Below are positions 35,063 through 46,500 of a stretch of 64,000 nucleotides of DNA, in pieces. Numbering within the stretch: the first letter of the stretch is position 1; each line of letters begins with the position of its first letter. Below the pieces are notes generated by a model. It was not told where the DNA came from, searched no databases, and saw nothing but the letters and a program-made list of their open reading frames with translations. The translations under genes and the position numbers were made by a program. Source of the DNA: Porphyra umbilicalis (Eukaryota; Rhodophyta; Bangiophyceae; Bangiales; Bangiaceae); assembly GCA_002049455.2 (NCBI GenBank), contig KV918917.1, positions 24,014 through 88,013 of the forward strand, given 5' to 3'.

Positions 35063-38000
35063 CGTTGTCGACGTCGACAGCGCCGGCAAGGGGGACGTAG
35101 GGGTGGGTGCGGGGCAACCTGCGCGGCACGGCGAGAAGCGGGAGGCCGGGCACCAGTGCAGCGGGACGAAGGGCTACCCACAGTGTCTCTCCTCCAACCC
35201 CGAACGAAACGGCCACCAACGTGGCCGGGGTGACGAAGGAGAAAGCGTCTGGGAGAGGGACGGCACGGCGTCAGTTGGGCGTTGCGGGGTTGGTCGCGAG
35301 CCGCCAACGTCACGAACCAGCGGCTCTGCGGGGCGCGCCTTTTGTGTACGGAGTGGCCGCTTGCCTTCCCGTCCCACAACTCCCCACAGCCCCCGACCAT
35401 CTTGGCTCGCGGGCGCGCGCGCGCGCGCTCGCATGCGCGCGCGCACACGAGACACCACAGACAGATGCTGCTAGAGGCCAGCTGCCGAGGCCAGCACCCC
35501 ACGCCAGCGACGCTGGCGCGAGTTGCTCCCGCCAGCACGCTTCCCCTGGGCCGCCCCGGTGGCGGAGTCAATCCTACACAGATCCCCTCCTGCGGTCAAG
35601 GCGCCGTCGCCTGGTCGGCGGCAGCGCCAAGTGCCCCAAAGAGACGGCGGCAGTGGGGGGGGGGGGGGAGGGATCGTTCCACGGCTCCTTTCTATCCACC
35701 GATGGCTGCTTTGAGCAACCAATCTTTGACCTGTGCCGCTGGCGCCAGGTGGCGCAGCAGGCCCGTACCTCCTTTTTTCGCGAGACCCTGCTTTCTCGCT
35801 CTCGTCCGCGCATGGTCTAGCAAGGGCGAAAAAGGCTGAGCCCTGTGGCCCCTGCCAAGGGATCCCGCACACGACGCCACCCCCTGAAGGTCAACATATC
35901 CTTCCACCAATGGCTTCCTCCGCCCCAATCCTCACTTGCTCCAACGAATCTTGGCATGGAAGAGCATGACTGGGACTGGCGCACGGCCACAGCAGTGACG
36001 CCCGTAGGCCACAGCAGACACTGCAGGGGCCTTTGAGGCCGCTTAGCGGCCACGATGGGAGACGTGGCGCGCCCATAAGCCGCCGCCACTGCCAACCGGG
36101 CGCCCCGGATCGCCTGACGGTTCGCGCCACACTGTATCGGCACCGCGGACGGCAGCTGCGGAGGGGCCGAAGCGGCGTTGATCACGGTTCATCTGGGTGT
36201 CGCACAGTATGGTCTGTGCGGTCTTGCAGCAGCTTGCGCCACAGGGCGGGGCCGCCAAAGCTCGCCACGCAACGATACTCGTACTGTCCCGGCGAGCTGC
36301 GATCGAGCAGCACAGATATCGACCCGCGTCTACGCTGCTGGCGCCGCCACGCCGGAAGCTGCTGGTGAGCAACGGTCGCGTCGCTTGGCTGTCTGTCCGC
36401 CTCCCTTCCCCTCAGTCGCGTGAGCGTGGTGGCGATGCGCTCCGGATCACAGCCAGCCGCGAGGGCGGGGGATGCCGCCTCGTAAGACTCAAGAAAGGGT
36501 CATGCGACTGCCATTGGGTGAACGGACAGACATCAGGAAGGCTGCAGCGCCTGTGAGGGTGGAATGGCTCGCCTCCTCGCCCGTCACGGTGGCGAGAAGT
36601 GGATACCAAACGAGATTTACGACCCAGGGGCTCGCTTAACAACGGCCAGACTTGGTGCCGCATGGCATCGTCTCTGCCAGAATGGAGCCGTCACAGTGCG
36701 ACCCTCGGAGCGGTCCAAGGGAAGCTAGTGACTTCCAGGACCGCAGCTCAACTGTCCCGCAGCAGCAGCTGGCTGAGGCTCTACAAGTACCGCGGAAGAG
36801 GGGCCGATCGTCGGGGGTGGCACGAACTGCCGTCGTTGTGCCATCCAGATTCATGGCATGCAGCTGTCTCATTGGCTGACATGGTTTTGGTTTGGTAGCG
36901 TACAGTATCGCGTAGGAGATTTCGGGAGGGGCGAGAGGCGTGCTCTTCCACACCGAAACACTTAGCCTCCAGGCCCTTGTCATGGGGGTTACAGTAACGA
37001 TATCTCAGGACGGGTACTGTACAGTCTTTCTCCAATGCTGTCCACCCTTTTCGTCGCCTGACAAACCCCCAAGTAGCCCTCTTTTTCGTGCAGAAGATGG
37101 CAGAATCGCCCTTCCTGCCAGTGATGTCTCGTTACTATGCAGGGGTGCATAGTACGTTAAGGAAGCTATGATAATACAGGAATGGAGAAAGACTGTACTT
37201 CACAATAGAGCTTTGCCCAGCGTAGTGGCCTGAAAAGAAGTTAGTGCCCATCTTTCACTCGACCGGTCCGCCACCGCGGTCTATGCGGCAAGCGAGTGAT
37301 ACGCGGGGCTCCGACGCGGGCGACCTGTGAGGCTCCCACCAAGACAAATACAGTTCCGACCAGTTGCTTTTGATGGTCAGCAACGATAGAGCGGCACAGC
37401 TCGACGTCACTGCGCTTTCCGTTCGTTCGTCAGCCGGGACTGCGGCTGGTGCTTGCACGTGGGGGTCAACAAACCTTGAGGCACGCACGCAAAATCAGTA
37501 TACCTCCAGAAGACGCGCTGTAGATGCTGAGAATGAAGCCATGTGGTTACTTCCAGGAGCACCCCTATGTCGACGAGTTTACCGCCTTGGATTTGTGCAA
37601 GAGACTACACGGTCGTCCTGCAGTGTATACGTAATGCGTACATGTGTTCCCGACGTGGTATTGACATGTCGGCCAGCACTTCTTTGTTGATGGTCTGTCA
37701 CCAGTCGAATCCAGTGTGCCGCTCTGACACAATCCTGGAAGCAAATGGCACACGGTGCAGACTGTTGCGCGCCTAACTTGGCCGCTCGCGTAACAGCTTT
37801 CGTGTGAGTCTTGCGCTGACTGCGCAAGCGACGTGGCAGCGGTCCATTTCGACTCCGCCCCCACCTCCACCATGGCCCCAAATCGCCCTGCTGCACAGGC
37901 AGCCAACGTGGTGGCTATCCCGCCCCAGTCACCAGCTTCCAATCCCGACCGCCGCCGCGTCTTCTCCGGTGCGGGGGTGTGGCCGGCAGATGAGCAACTT

Positions 38001-38683
38001 GGTCGCAGACCACCAGCTTGATGCATTGTACCCGCACGTTGTGTTCAAAACAGCGACGAGTGTTCCGTCGCTCAAGGCAACGGTACTACAGCCTTGAACA
38101 CCAGGGCATGGGCCGTCACGCAACGACGAAATGGTCGGTCCTTTTTCTTGTCTGATCGCCTGTCTTTGGGGTCAGCTACGACTGAGAAACAAACGAATGG
38201 GTTAGCCCAACAACGCCCTTGGTTTGGTGGTGCCACGTCTGGTGGTTTCTGCTCTGACGGAAAGCAATCGCCGTCTGGGCGATTTCTTGGAGCTCGATTC
38301 CTTGGGACCTACAACGGTAGGAAGCGCTGGTCGGCCACACAGCCCCTAAGTGAGATCTGCGGCGATGATCTTGGTGTGCCTGTTTCGGAAAAAAAACAGG
38401 ACAATTGATGGGCGTCGGTCACCGACGCGTCGCATTCGTCCAGGAGTGGCCCCCTCGGGGCGGGGACTTGCTCGAGCGGCGTCCAAGACGGCCCCTACAC
38501 ACTTGGCCCCAACATGCCCTCTCGCAGCATGACCCTTGGCTTCCCCAGAGCCCCGTCCCCAGGTTCCGCCATGCCACGCAACACGGTCTCACGCCCTGGC
38601 CCGTGCCGCACTGGCGCGTCTGGGTCTTCCTTTGAGCTTTCCTCGCATCCTTGCCTCCCCGCTCCCTCGTGTCCGCCGCCGCC
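35063..38683. other. 3.6 kb without a recognisable gene
   Basis: The left third is GC-rich and includes an alternating purine-pyrimidine GC tract at 35410-35446 and a G run near 35657-35668. From about 35900 to 38600 base composition is moderate and many frames of 60-120 codons overlap on both strands, with none longer or showing a domain. This is typical of decayed or non-coding DNA. It may contain old mobile-element remains, but no transposase or reverse-transcriptase motif was found. Confidence 0.4.
35410..35446. repeat. alternating CG/TG tract, potential Z-DNA
   Basis: About 37 bp of nearly uninterrupted alternating pyrimidine-purine sequence, made of two (GC)n blocks separated by CTCGCATG. 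Such tracts favour left-handed Z-DNA and are unstable in copy number. It lies upstream of the zinc-finger gene at 33593-35062. Confidence 0.7.
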
Positions 38684-40096
38684 ATGGCCAGCGGTCTGCC
38701 CGCCCCCCAGGCGTACGCCAGCGTAGCTCCCTCTGTGGCAGACGCCAAACACGCACGCCGCTTTGTGGCGTCTGCCGAGCCGAATGCCAACGGAGCGGCC
38801 TTTTGGGGTGCGGACGGGAGCCCCTTGGGCCTCCGCGTCTACCGCCGCGTGCGCGGTGCCGACGGGGTCGAGTTGCGGTTGCCAGCCGACCTGCTGTACG
38901 TGCCGCAAGCAGCGACGGCGACGAGCCGCCGCGGCGACCTGTGGCGCGCCGCCACGGGCAAAGGTGGGCAGGTGGGAGCGAGCAGTGCCCCCTCCGACCC
39001 GCCGTCGGGCTGGTACGTCGCTGTCGAGGAGGGAGACGTCCTTGAGTTTGGGGTGGTTGTGCGGCGGCAGGCGGCTTGTGCGCTCATGCCCGTCGCGGTG
39101 CCGCCCGACTGCCCAGTGCCGGCCGCCACCAGCGGACCGGTGGAGATTGGGGCGGTCGTGCAAGTCGACGGGGAGCCGCTAGGGGAGACCTACTACCTCG
39201 GAGACGCTTCCGCCCCCGTCCTGTCGGTGGACGATGAGGAGGGTGGGGAGGACGAGCTGGGCTTCCACGGTTGGCGGAAGGAGCGGTGCAACTCTGCGTG
39301 CCCCCTTGAGGCCGTCTACCACCAGATGGTCGTCAAGACGGTGGCGGCGCTGCCGGAACCGACTCGCAATCCTCCCGCCGGCACTGCGGATGACGCGCGA
39401 CGGGACGACGGATCCACCGTTGGCAGCATTCGCTTGTCCGCCACCCTTGTGTGCCGCATCGAGCGGCAGGTGCGGGAGTATGCCCCGCCGTGGCGCCGCC
39501 CGAGGCTCGACCCCAAAGCCGTTGCGGAGCAACCGCTGTGTGTTACGGCGGGCGCCCCAAAGCTGGCCGACGGCAGCGGCCCGCTGCTCGTGCCGGCCGC
39601 GCTGCGGCCGCCGCGCCGTCAGAGCACCTCACGGTCCAAGCGGCCGTACTGGATGGTGACGGCGGTCATGGCCAAATCCCTTGTCAACGACTTGGACGGC
39701 TGGGGCGTCACCGTGCGCTACCGGCCGCCCTCCTTCTTCCACGCGGCGGGCTTTCGCGACGCCGGCGAGCGGCGCGTGGTTTTCCCGACCAACGCGGCGC
39801 TCGGGTTGTCGCCGCTCGCCGCCCCCCCGGCGGCGCCGGCCGCACCAGACGCGGACGTGACGTTTGTCCGCCTCACCTGTTCCGACCGGAGCGCCCCCGA
39901 GCGCCGGCCACGGGAGGAGCCGCTCGTCGACGAGTTGCACGCGCAACAGTTTGGGGTGACGGCAAAGCGCGACGGCGGCGGTCCGGCGGTGGGCGACGCT
40001 TCGCCGGGCGGCGGTGCCGACGACCGCGGTGACCATAAGACGCACCCGAAGGATGAGGGAGGGTGGCACTGGTGGTGGCGACCACGAACAACGTGA
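38684..40096 (+). CDS. hypothetical protein, 470 residues
   Basis: A clean intronless frame from ATG 38684 (gccATGG; MASGLPAPQAYASVAP) to TGA 40094-40096. The first 370 residues have balanced composition with beta-rich stretches, for example LGLRVYRRVRGADGVELRL, GWYVAVEEGDVLEFGVVV, YWMVTAVMAKSLVNDL and VTVRYRPPSFFHAAGF. The tail is Gly/Asp/His-rich and ends in a tryptophan cluster (GGWHWWWRPR). There is no signal peptide, membrane segment or recognisable motif. An EGGEDELGFHGWRKERC stretch with cysteines follows an acidic patch. Codon use looks like its housekeeping neighbours. I do not recognise the family; it may be lineage-specific. The length of the frame, its start context and non-repetitive composition make it a probable gene. 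Confidence 0.65.
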   Translation: MASGLPAPQAYASVAPSVADAKHARRFVASAEPNANGAAFWGADGSPLGLRVYRRVRGADGVELRLPADLLYVPQAATATSRRGDLWRAATGKGGQVGASSAPSDPPSGWYVAVEEGDVLEFGVVVRRQAACALMPVAVPPDCPVPAATSGPVEIGAVVQVDGEPLGETYYLGDASAPVLSVDDEEGGEDELGFHGWRKERCNSACPLEAVYHQMVVKTVAALPEPTRNPPAGTADDARRDDGSTVGSIRLSATLVCRIERQVREYAPPWRRPRLDPKAVAEQPLCVTAGAPKLADGSGPLLVPAALRPPRRQSTSRSKRPYWMVTAVMAKSLVNDLDGWGVTVRYRPPSFFHAAGFRDAGERRVVFPTNAALGLSPLAAPPAAPAAPDADVTFVRLTCSDRSAPERRPREEPLVDELHAQQFGVTAKRDGGGPAVGDASPGGGADDRGDHKTHPKDEGGWHWWWRPRTT

Positions 40097-41407
40097 AGTC
40101 ATGGGCGGCGACGGTCGGGGGGAAACGACGATGCGGTGGCGGGCGGGAAGGCGCAGACTCAACCGCTGCAGGGGGGTAGCCCGGCGGTGGGGGGCGAACC
40201 GACTTGCGGCGCCGGTCGGATGGTGGTCCCCCGATGGCTCCCGCCGCGGCGTCGGAGGTAGCTGGGCGGGGTCGCCCGCGTCTACGGCGCCGCCGCGGTA
40301 CGGCGGCGGCGCCGGCCACTGTGGTGGCGGCCTCGGCTCGCGCGCATGTCACGGCGCTGGCTCTATTCGGCGAGCTCGACAAAGGGATCCCCCATTGGTC
40401 AACCATCCAGTGACAGCCGATCTGTCCCAGTCGGCTCTCGCGACTGCCTCGATTTCGCCATCGAGTGGGCCGGTACAGTACCGGCCTCCTCGGCGGAGCA
40501 CTGGGACTGCCGACCGGCGGCGTACAAGCGTGTACTCCTCGGTGTGAGTGGGGGTTGGTGAAGGTGGCGCTGGTACGTCTTGTCAGTTTGTCCTGCATAT
40601 CTATTGTTTTTATTTGATGCTTTCATTGTCTCCTGTGCTTCCTTCTACTGGAACCCCGCATTGCCGCCAGCAAAGCGGATGCGCTTCTACCCGTAGCCCA
40701 TTCCAGTGCATCCAGCTGCACCGAGCAAAGTCACAAGCAGAAAGCGAAGGTCCCCCTGCCAATGCCGTACGAAATCCATGTTCCTGTCTGACAATGCGCC
40801 CCACAGGTCTCGTGCGGTAGATGCGGGGCCCTCCATCCGCCACGTTCGATCGGACCCGCGCGTTGGTCACTCTGGCACTTCGAGGGCGGCTACCCGGCAC
40901 GGTCGCCCCAGGCCACCCCTACGCCGCACCCCCTACGTGGTGGGGCTTTGTCCCAGTGGAGACTGGGGAGCGCCCCTCGTCACTCGACGGGGAGCCAGCA
41001 CCGCGCTGTATGCTGACGACGCGCAGCGCGGCCGCGGCGACAGCTGTGGTGGCGGTGGTAGGTGCAGTACGACCGGCAGCCGTACTTCGGGCAGCAGCAG
41101 CAGTGGGATGGTCGTGAGGGTTGGCCGCCCATTGCGCGGCTGTCCCCCTCCGCCGTCGCTCGGTAATAGTCGCATTGGCGCGCCGTAGGTGGGCATGACG
41201 TTGGCGGAGGAGGTTGGTTGTCGTCAAGGGGCTCGCGACTGAGTCCGCGCCCGACAAACGTGGCGGGCGGTTCCAACCACAGGGGCACGGCGGGGGCGGG
41301 CATGGTCGACGGGGCGGGAGAGGGGGATGGCCGAGCACTCCGTGCCGCTGTCAGAGCAAGAAAAATAGCACGCTCTTTGTATTACAAGCCCCATTCTCGT
41401 ACGCCCG
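40097..41407. other. intergenic between convergent genes
   Basis: 1.3 kb between the stops of the 470-residue protein (plus) and ADA2 (minus). Moderate GC with many short overlapping frames and no domain. No repeat longer than a few bases was noticed. Confidence 0.4.
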
Positions 41408-43048
41408 TCAACCCATCGGCATTGCATGGCCACCGCCCACGGCGGCGCCCTTCCCCCCCTTCCCCCCACCCCCTGGGCCCATGGAGATCCAACCCGCCCC
41501 CGCAATGTAGTCGTACAGTTTGTTGACCTTGGTTGCGTCCAGTCGCACCAGCAGCTTGGCGTCCTTCTTACGAACATGGCCGACTCGCGCCGCTTCCCGC
41601 ACCAGCACCTCCTTGACGAGCAAGTACTGGTGCGGGGATACCTTAACGGCCATAACCAGGTCCAGCTCGGCACGAGACAGCAGCTCCGCACCAGCCATCA
41701 ACCGAACGTCCAGGGGCGGCGCTTGTGCCCGCGCCTTGCCACCACCACCACCGTTGTTGTCACCGCTACCAGCCCCGCTGGGAGTACCATCGGAACCACT
41801 ACCGACAGAGCCATTGGCAGCCCCGCCAGCAAAGGCGGCAGCGGCTCGCGCGGCTGACATCGCGGCGAAGGCGGCCCCGCCCTTTTTACCACGTCGCCCC
41901 GGCAATGCTGTCGGCACCGGCGCCAGCGCCGCAGCCGTCGCCGCGGCCGCGTCAGCGTCGGCCTTGAGAGAAGCCGCTGACGGCGACAGCACTGCCGTCG
42001 GCAATGCGGCCGTCACGCGGTGGGCGTCCTCGAGCGTGGACGCGCCGATCGCACGGGCGTAGCGGAGTTTGTCAATCTTGAGCCGCAGCGCACGGTCCTC
42101 CGCTAGGTCGGCGAGCAGCCGACGGTGCTCCCCGTCCGTGTGAAAGCGCAAGAACGGGCGCAGTCGGTGGGACAAGTCCCGCTCCTCCCGTGGCCGCTTC
42201 TTGTCCGCGGCGGCGGCGGCCTTGAAGTCGAGCAAGTTGCGACTGACCACAAACTCTTTGCGGAAAGAGCGCTCATCCAGCTTGGATGAGTAGACTTCAA
42301 GAACACGCAACTTGAGTTCGGCCTCCTCGGGGGTGTCCTCGTGCAGCAGCTCCATGTCGGCGATAATCTCCTCAGCGTCCTGGTCCCACTCGTACGTGAA
42401 GTCTCCGCGTAGAGGCATCCAGCCACACGCCTCTTCTACCTGGTGCAAGTGCATGACGCGAAGGCATTTGGCGTCCACGTCCGCGTCCGCCCCGTCTTGC
42501 TCGGTCGGCGGAGCCACGGGCAGGACGCGAGTAATGTCAGGCAGCGGCGCGTTGGGCGCTTGCAGGCAAGTGGTACGGAAGTGCGCTTCCGCTTCGGCCG
42601 AGTTCTTGGTACGAACCACCTTGGCCACCTCCTCCCAGTTGCCCACGCCGTAGAGCTCCAGACCTTCCAACAAGCGCTCCTCCTCGTCAGCACCCCATCC
42701 CTCCGCATAGACGGGCGTAGAGACCACCTCAATCAGCCTGTACGCGTGGTTGGGCCGGTGCGGCCACAGCGTCGCCCCCACCGAGAAGCAGTCTAAACAC
42801 AAATCATAGTCGGGGCACTCCGCGCAGCGAGCGCGGATGGCAGCGCTCAAGTCACGCTTGCAGTAGTTGCAGTGAAAGCGCGCCAGCGTCTCCGTGTCGT
42901 CCTTGGACCGGGGCTTGTCCGACTTCGCACGTGCCCGCTTGGGCCGCACGCCCCCCCCGCTGGCGCCAGTGCCGCCGCCGCTGGCGCCATCGGCAGGAGC
43001 GGGGGAAACCTCATTAAAACTGCCAGCATCATGGCGAGACCCGTCCAT
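41408..43048 (-). CDS. ADA2: transcriptional adaptor ADA2 (SAGA-type complexes)
   Basis: Adaptor subunit that links the GCN5 histone acetyltransferase to its complex in the nucleus. 546 residues from ATG 43048 (MDGSRHDAGSFNEV) to TGA 41408-41410, no intron. After a basic segment (PKRARAKSDKPRSK) comes the ZZ zinc finger at about 57-103 (CNYCKRDLSAA, CAECPDYDLCLDCF), then a SANT/Myb domain at about 117-162 (WGADEEERLLEGLELYGVGN, WEEVAKVV). The ADA2 core follows with RGDFTYEWDQDAEEIIADME and VLEVYSSKLDERSFRKEFV. A low-complexity Ala/Gly/Ser linker separates this from the C-terminal SWIRM domain, about 460-535 (LLSRAELDLVMAVKVSPHQY, KLLVRLDATKVNKLYDYIA). Domain order and length are normal for the family. 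Confidence 0.96.
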   Translation of the reverse strand: MDGSRHDAGSFNEVSPAPADGASGGGTGASGGGVRPKRARAKSDKPRSKDDTETLARFHCNYCKRDLSAAIRARCAECPDYDLCLDCFSVGATLWPHRPNHAYRLIEVVSTPVYAEGWGADEEERLLEGLELYGVGNWEEVAKVVRTKNSAEAEAHFRTTCLQAPNAPLPDITRVLPVAPPTEQDGADADVDAKCLRVMHLHQVEEACGWMPLRGDFTYEWDQDAEEIIADMELLHEDTPEEAELKLRVLEVYSSKLDERSFRKEFVVSRNLLDFKAAAAADKKRPREERDLSHRLRPFLRFHTDGEHRRLLADLAEDRALRLKIDKLRYARAIGASTLEDAHRVTAALPTAVLSPSAASLKADADAAAATAAALAPVPTALPGRRGKKGGAAFAAMSAARAAAAFAGGAANGSVGSGSDGTPSGAGSGDNNGGGGGKARAQAPPLDVRLMAGAELLSRAELDLVMAVKVSPHQYLLVKEVLVREAARVGHVRKKDAKLLVRLDATKVNKLYDYIAGAGWISMGPGGGGKGGKGAAVGGGHAMPMG

Positions 43049-43557
43049 TGACAGAGGGCGGTGGGGAAGTGGGTGGTGAAAGGCAGCAACCAACGGCGAG
43101 ACCGCGCGAAAGAACAGGGCACAGCTGTGCAGAGACAAACGGTGCGCGACAGTGCGGAACCGCACATCAGGAGGAAGACATAATTGTCGGCTTGGGCAAC
43201 GAAATCCGAAACTCGTCCGGTCCCACAGAAGTATGGTAGTAAGTCGCAGAGTTAGCTGACACTATTCACGGACAACAGTTTTCTTTGCACAAATAGCCTA
43301 CATTTCTGGCACCCATTTTTCGCTCTTCACCCGTTTCGCAATGGATTGCAGTTTTCACCCAATTCAATCAACCCATCCAGTTTTTCCCAAAAACCGGTCG
43401 ACTACCCCTGGCGACAGCCACTCCGTCACGCCATTCTTCTGCGGCCACTCGTCCAGCAACCGCAAGCTACACTTGATTTCCTCGAACAACTTGATGCTCG
43501 TCTTGTCTGTGAGACCAGTAGTCACCTCTGGAAGAGGTGAGGAGCGAAGCTCCCAAT
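43049..43557. other. gap between ADA2 and the Fanzor stop; orphan short frame
   Basis: The right half (43364-43561, minus) contains an open frame whose translation has a protein-like character (KTSIKLFEEIKCSLRLLDEW, then GVTEWLSPGVVDRFLGKTGW). It has no ATG and would need a splice or frameshift to be expressed. It could be the last exon or relic of a host gene next to the Fanzor insertion. The left part, which contains the ADA2 promoter, is ordinary intergenic DNA. No inverted repeat marking an element end was found by eye. Confidence 0.35.
43522..43553 (-). ncRNA. two adjacent hairpins just after the Fanzor stop; candidate guide-RNA scaffold
   Basis: Starting 4 nt after the Fanzor stop codon (43558-43560) are two perfect stem-loops in a row. 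GGAGC/GCTCC pairs around a 3-nt loop (43541-43553), and TCACCTC/GAGGTGA pairs around a 5-nt loop (43522-43540). In TnpB and Fanzor systems the guide (omega) RNA is transcribed from the 3' end of the nuclease gene and beyond, so this is where a scaffold would be expected. The assignment is inference; the hairpins could also serve in transcription termination or RNA processing. Confidence 0.3.
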
Positions 43558-46500
43558 TCACACCCCTGGCGCGGGGCTGGCAGCAGCCATCTGGCCGACG
43601 TTACTCGTCGCCAGGTCACCGCTTGCCGACGCAGCAGCTGCGTCGTGCGCCCCGTCTGCCACCACACCCAGTGCCTCTACCCGCACCGTTGGCGCCGCCA
43701 CTGGCACGGCCGTGGGGGCCGTCCCCGCCTCTGCGACCGGCGCGTCGGCGACGACAGGTCGGCGCCAGGGCTCCCACGACGTGGGTGAACACCGCGTCCA
43801 CCCGTAGCCGGCCTCGTAGGTACCCGCGTCGATCGCAGCCGCGTGCCGCACCTCCTGTACAGGGTCTTCCTGGGGTGGCGCGCGTGACACGGTGTACCCC
43901 CGGATGTGGGGGTAGATGCTCCGACCCTGCATGCTCTTGATGGCAATCTTGGACATGTTGCGCGCCGCGTTGGTGTCTCGCCCGACGTACGAAGCCGGGC
44001 AGGCGACGTTGGTACACAGCTTGACCCCCCACAGCGCCAGCGGGTCGGTCCCAAACGCCCACTTGCCGTGAGCCGCAATCGCCTGCAGCACCTTTGTCCG
44101 CACCGCCTCTGCGTGCTCCTTGGCGCGCTGGGCAGCGGCACCGTCGCGTGGACCCGACCGACTGCCGGTCGTCACACCCCGTCGCGCGCGCCGGCCGCCG
44201 CGGAGGGGCGAGGCGCGCTTGGCCGCCGACGCCGACGCGCGATGTGCGTAACTGCTTGCCGCCTTGAGGGGCGTCAGGTCGACCGGCGAGTCGGGCGACA
44301 CGTACGTGTTGCACAATCCGTGGCCGCACTCTGCACACGTCAGGCTCGTATTGTGCTCGTCCACGTACACGAGGTGCACGTGCTTGGCCATGCGCCGCAC
44401 GAGGTCGACGCTGCCGGCGCGCGGCCGACACCGCCCAATCGCCAAAACCGCCTTGGTACCGTCCACCGTGCGCCGTAGCAAACCGCCCGTCAAGCGGCGC
44501 GCCAGCACCGCCGCGTACCGGTTGCACTGGATGAGGGCGTGTAGCCGCGCCTTGCGTTGACCGTACGTCGCGGCCGCCCCGTACGCCGCCTGATAGGCGT
44601 CTGTGTAGGTGCGCGCAATGCGCACAGTGGCCGCCACCACCCACGCGCCCCACGTCGTGACCTTGAGGGAGCACCCGGCCGTCAGTGACTCGCGCGACAC
44701 GCCTGGGTGTGCCGCCGCCCACACCGCCACCGCTGCCGCCTCGGCGCGCCTCGTCATACCGGCGCCCGTCGCCTCGCGGTACGCGCCTTTGGAGACGACC
44801 AGCGTCGCACCAGTGGGCGGGACGCGCACGCGCCGGCGCCCCCCGGCGGCGGCCGCACGTTTGAGTGCGGCACACAACACGCGCAAGCGGCCGGCCGACA
44901 GCAGCGACGTGCCGGGCGCGCCGAGCTGCTGGGGCGCAGCGGGTGCAGCAGCGGCCGCCGCAGCCGCCACTCGCTCTGCCGTGCGCAATGCCGCCGCCGT
45001 CTGGCGCTTGTCCTGCGCCGCGCGCTGCACGACGCACGCGGCGTGTGCCCCACTGTCGACCGACACTGCACGCCATGCCGCCTCTGCGTGCGCCGCCGCT
45101 TCTGTCTTAGCCTTGACAGCCGCCGTCGCGTGCGCCGCCTCTTTGAACAGGGCCGCCTCGCCCACCCACACACACACGTGGTTGGACAGGTGCCACGGTT
45201 GGACGTTGCCGCCATTGATCGTGGCGTGCGCGGTGGCGCGCATGCGCGTGAGGATGGCCCGGCGGCGGCCGGGGGCGCTCGTCCCCCGCTTGCGGGCCAC
45301 CTCTTGCCGTTGAATCGGGGTCAGGCACTCGTCGCCAAAGGCCGGCTGCTTGTACCGCCGGCTCTTGGGGGGGGGGGGTCCACCGCGTCTGTCGGCACCG
45401 TCGGTGCGTGCTCCAAAGGCGGCAAAGACGCTTGTGCCGCGGGCGTGGCCGCCGGCGGGCCCACTAGATCTGTACGAGTCCGCTTTGGGGGAGATCCCGC
45501 CGCCCCGGTCGACGCGCCGAGCGCGCCACGGCCGCGCTTTTTGGTCGTCTGGCTCACCGCGTCACCGCCGCCGACGGGAAGGCCCGCCACGGTGGCCTTG
45601 GCCGCGCGCGCAACGTCAGCCAACTTGGCGTGTAGCGCGTCGACGGTCGGCAAAACCCGACCACCCCACCGCACGAGGCACTCGGCGGCGGCGGTCGCGG
45701 CCATGGCTGCCCGCGCGAGCGCGTCGCCCGCAATCCGCAGCGCCCGGTACGCCCGATACGCGTGCAGGTGCGGCGCAGGTGACTGAACAAACGGCACCGC
45801 CCCGGGGCAGTAGGCAGCGACAATCGACGCGACGCCCGGGTCCCACCCAACAAACGCCAGCTCCTTGACGACGTCGGGCGAAAACGCCATGCGGTCCAGC
45901 TGCGTCCGCACGCTCGCCGTCTCGGTGGCCCCCCCCCCCCCCCACGACCGTCACTTGCAGCCTTACGACGCGCCCGCCGAGCGGCCGCCGTCGACGCGGC
46001 GGTGGCGGGGTGCCGTATCGTAAAGTGCACGCCGACACCGTCCGACACGATGGAGGGCCCGACCACCGTCTTGGCGCCGACAATGCGCGCGCGGCGGAGC
46101 AGCGTTTGAATGAACAGCCCGTCGGTTGTCGGCGCTGGCAGCGACACCCCGGCGGACGCCAGGCGCCGGCGGAGCAGCGCGCCGCCGACGCGCGCGTACG
46201 CGGTGCACGTGGCGGCTCGGCCGGGTGACGTGTCGGTCGCCTCGATGCCGGCACGGATGCACAACAGCTGGGCATAGTGGAGGAGCGGGTAAATGTGCAG
46301 CGGCCGCTGTCGCAGGGCCGACGTGTCGAGCTGGAGGAGACAGCGCCGCCGACCGTCACCACCGGCGTAGACTAGCACAGTGTCGTACGCCAGCGTGGCC
46401 CCGGCCGCCATGGCAGCCCCATCCGCAACAGACACTTTGCCCGCCGGCCACTTGAACGAAGGCGGTAGCGTGCCGTCGGCGGCTTGCAGCCCGGCAACGA

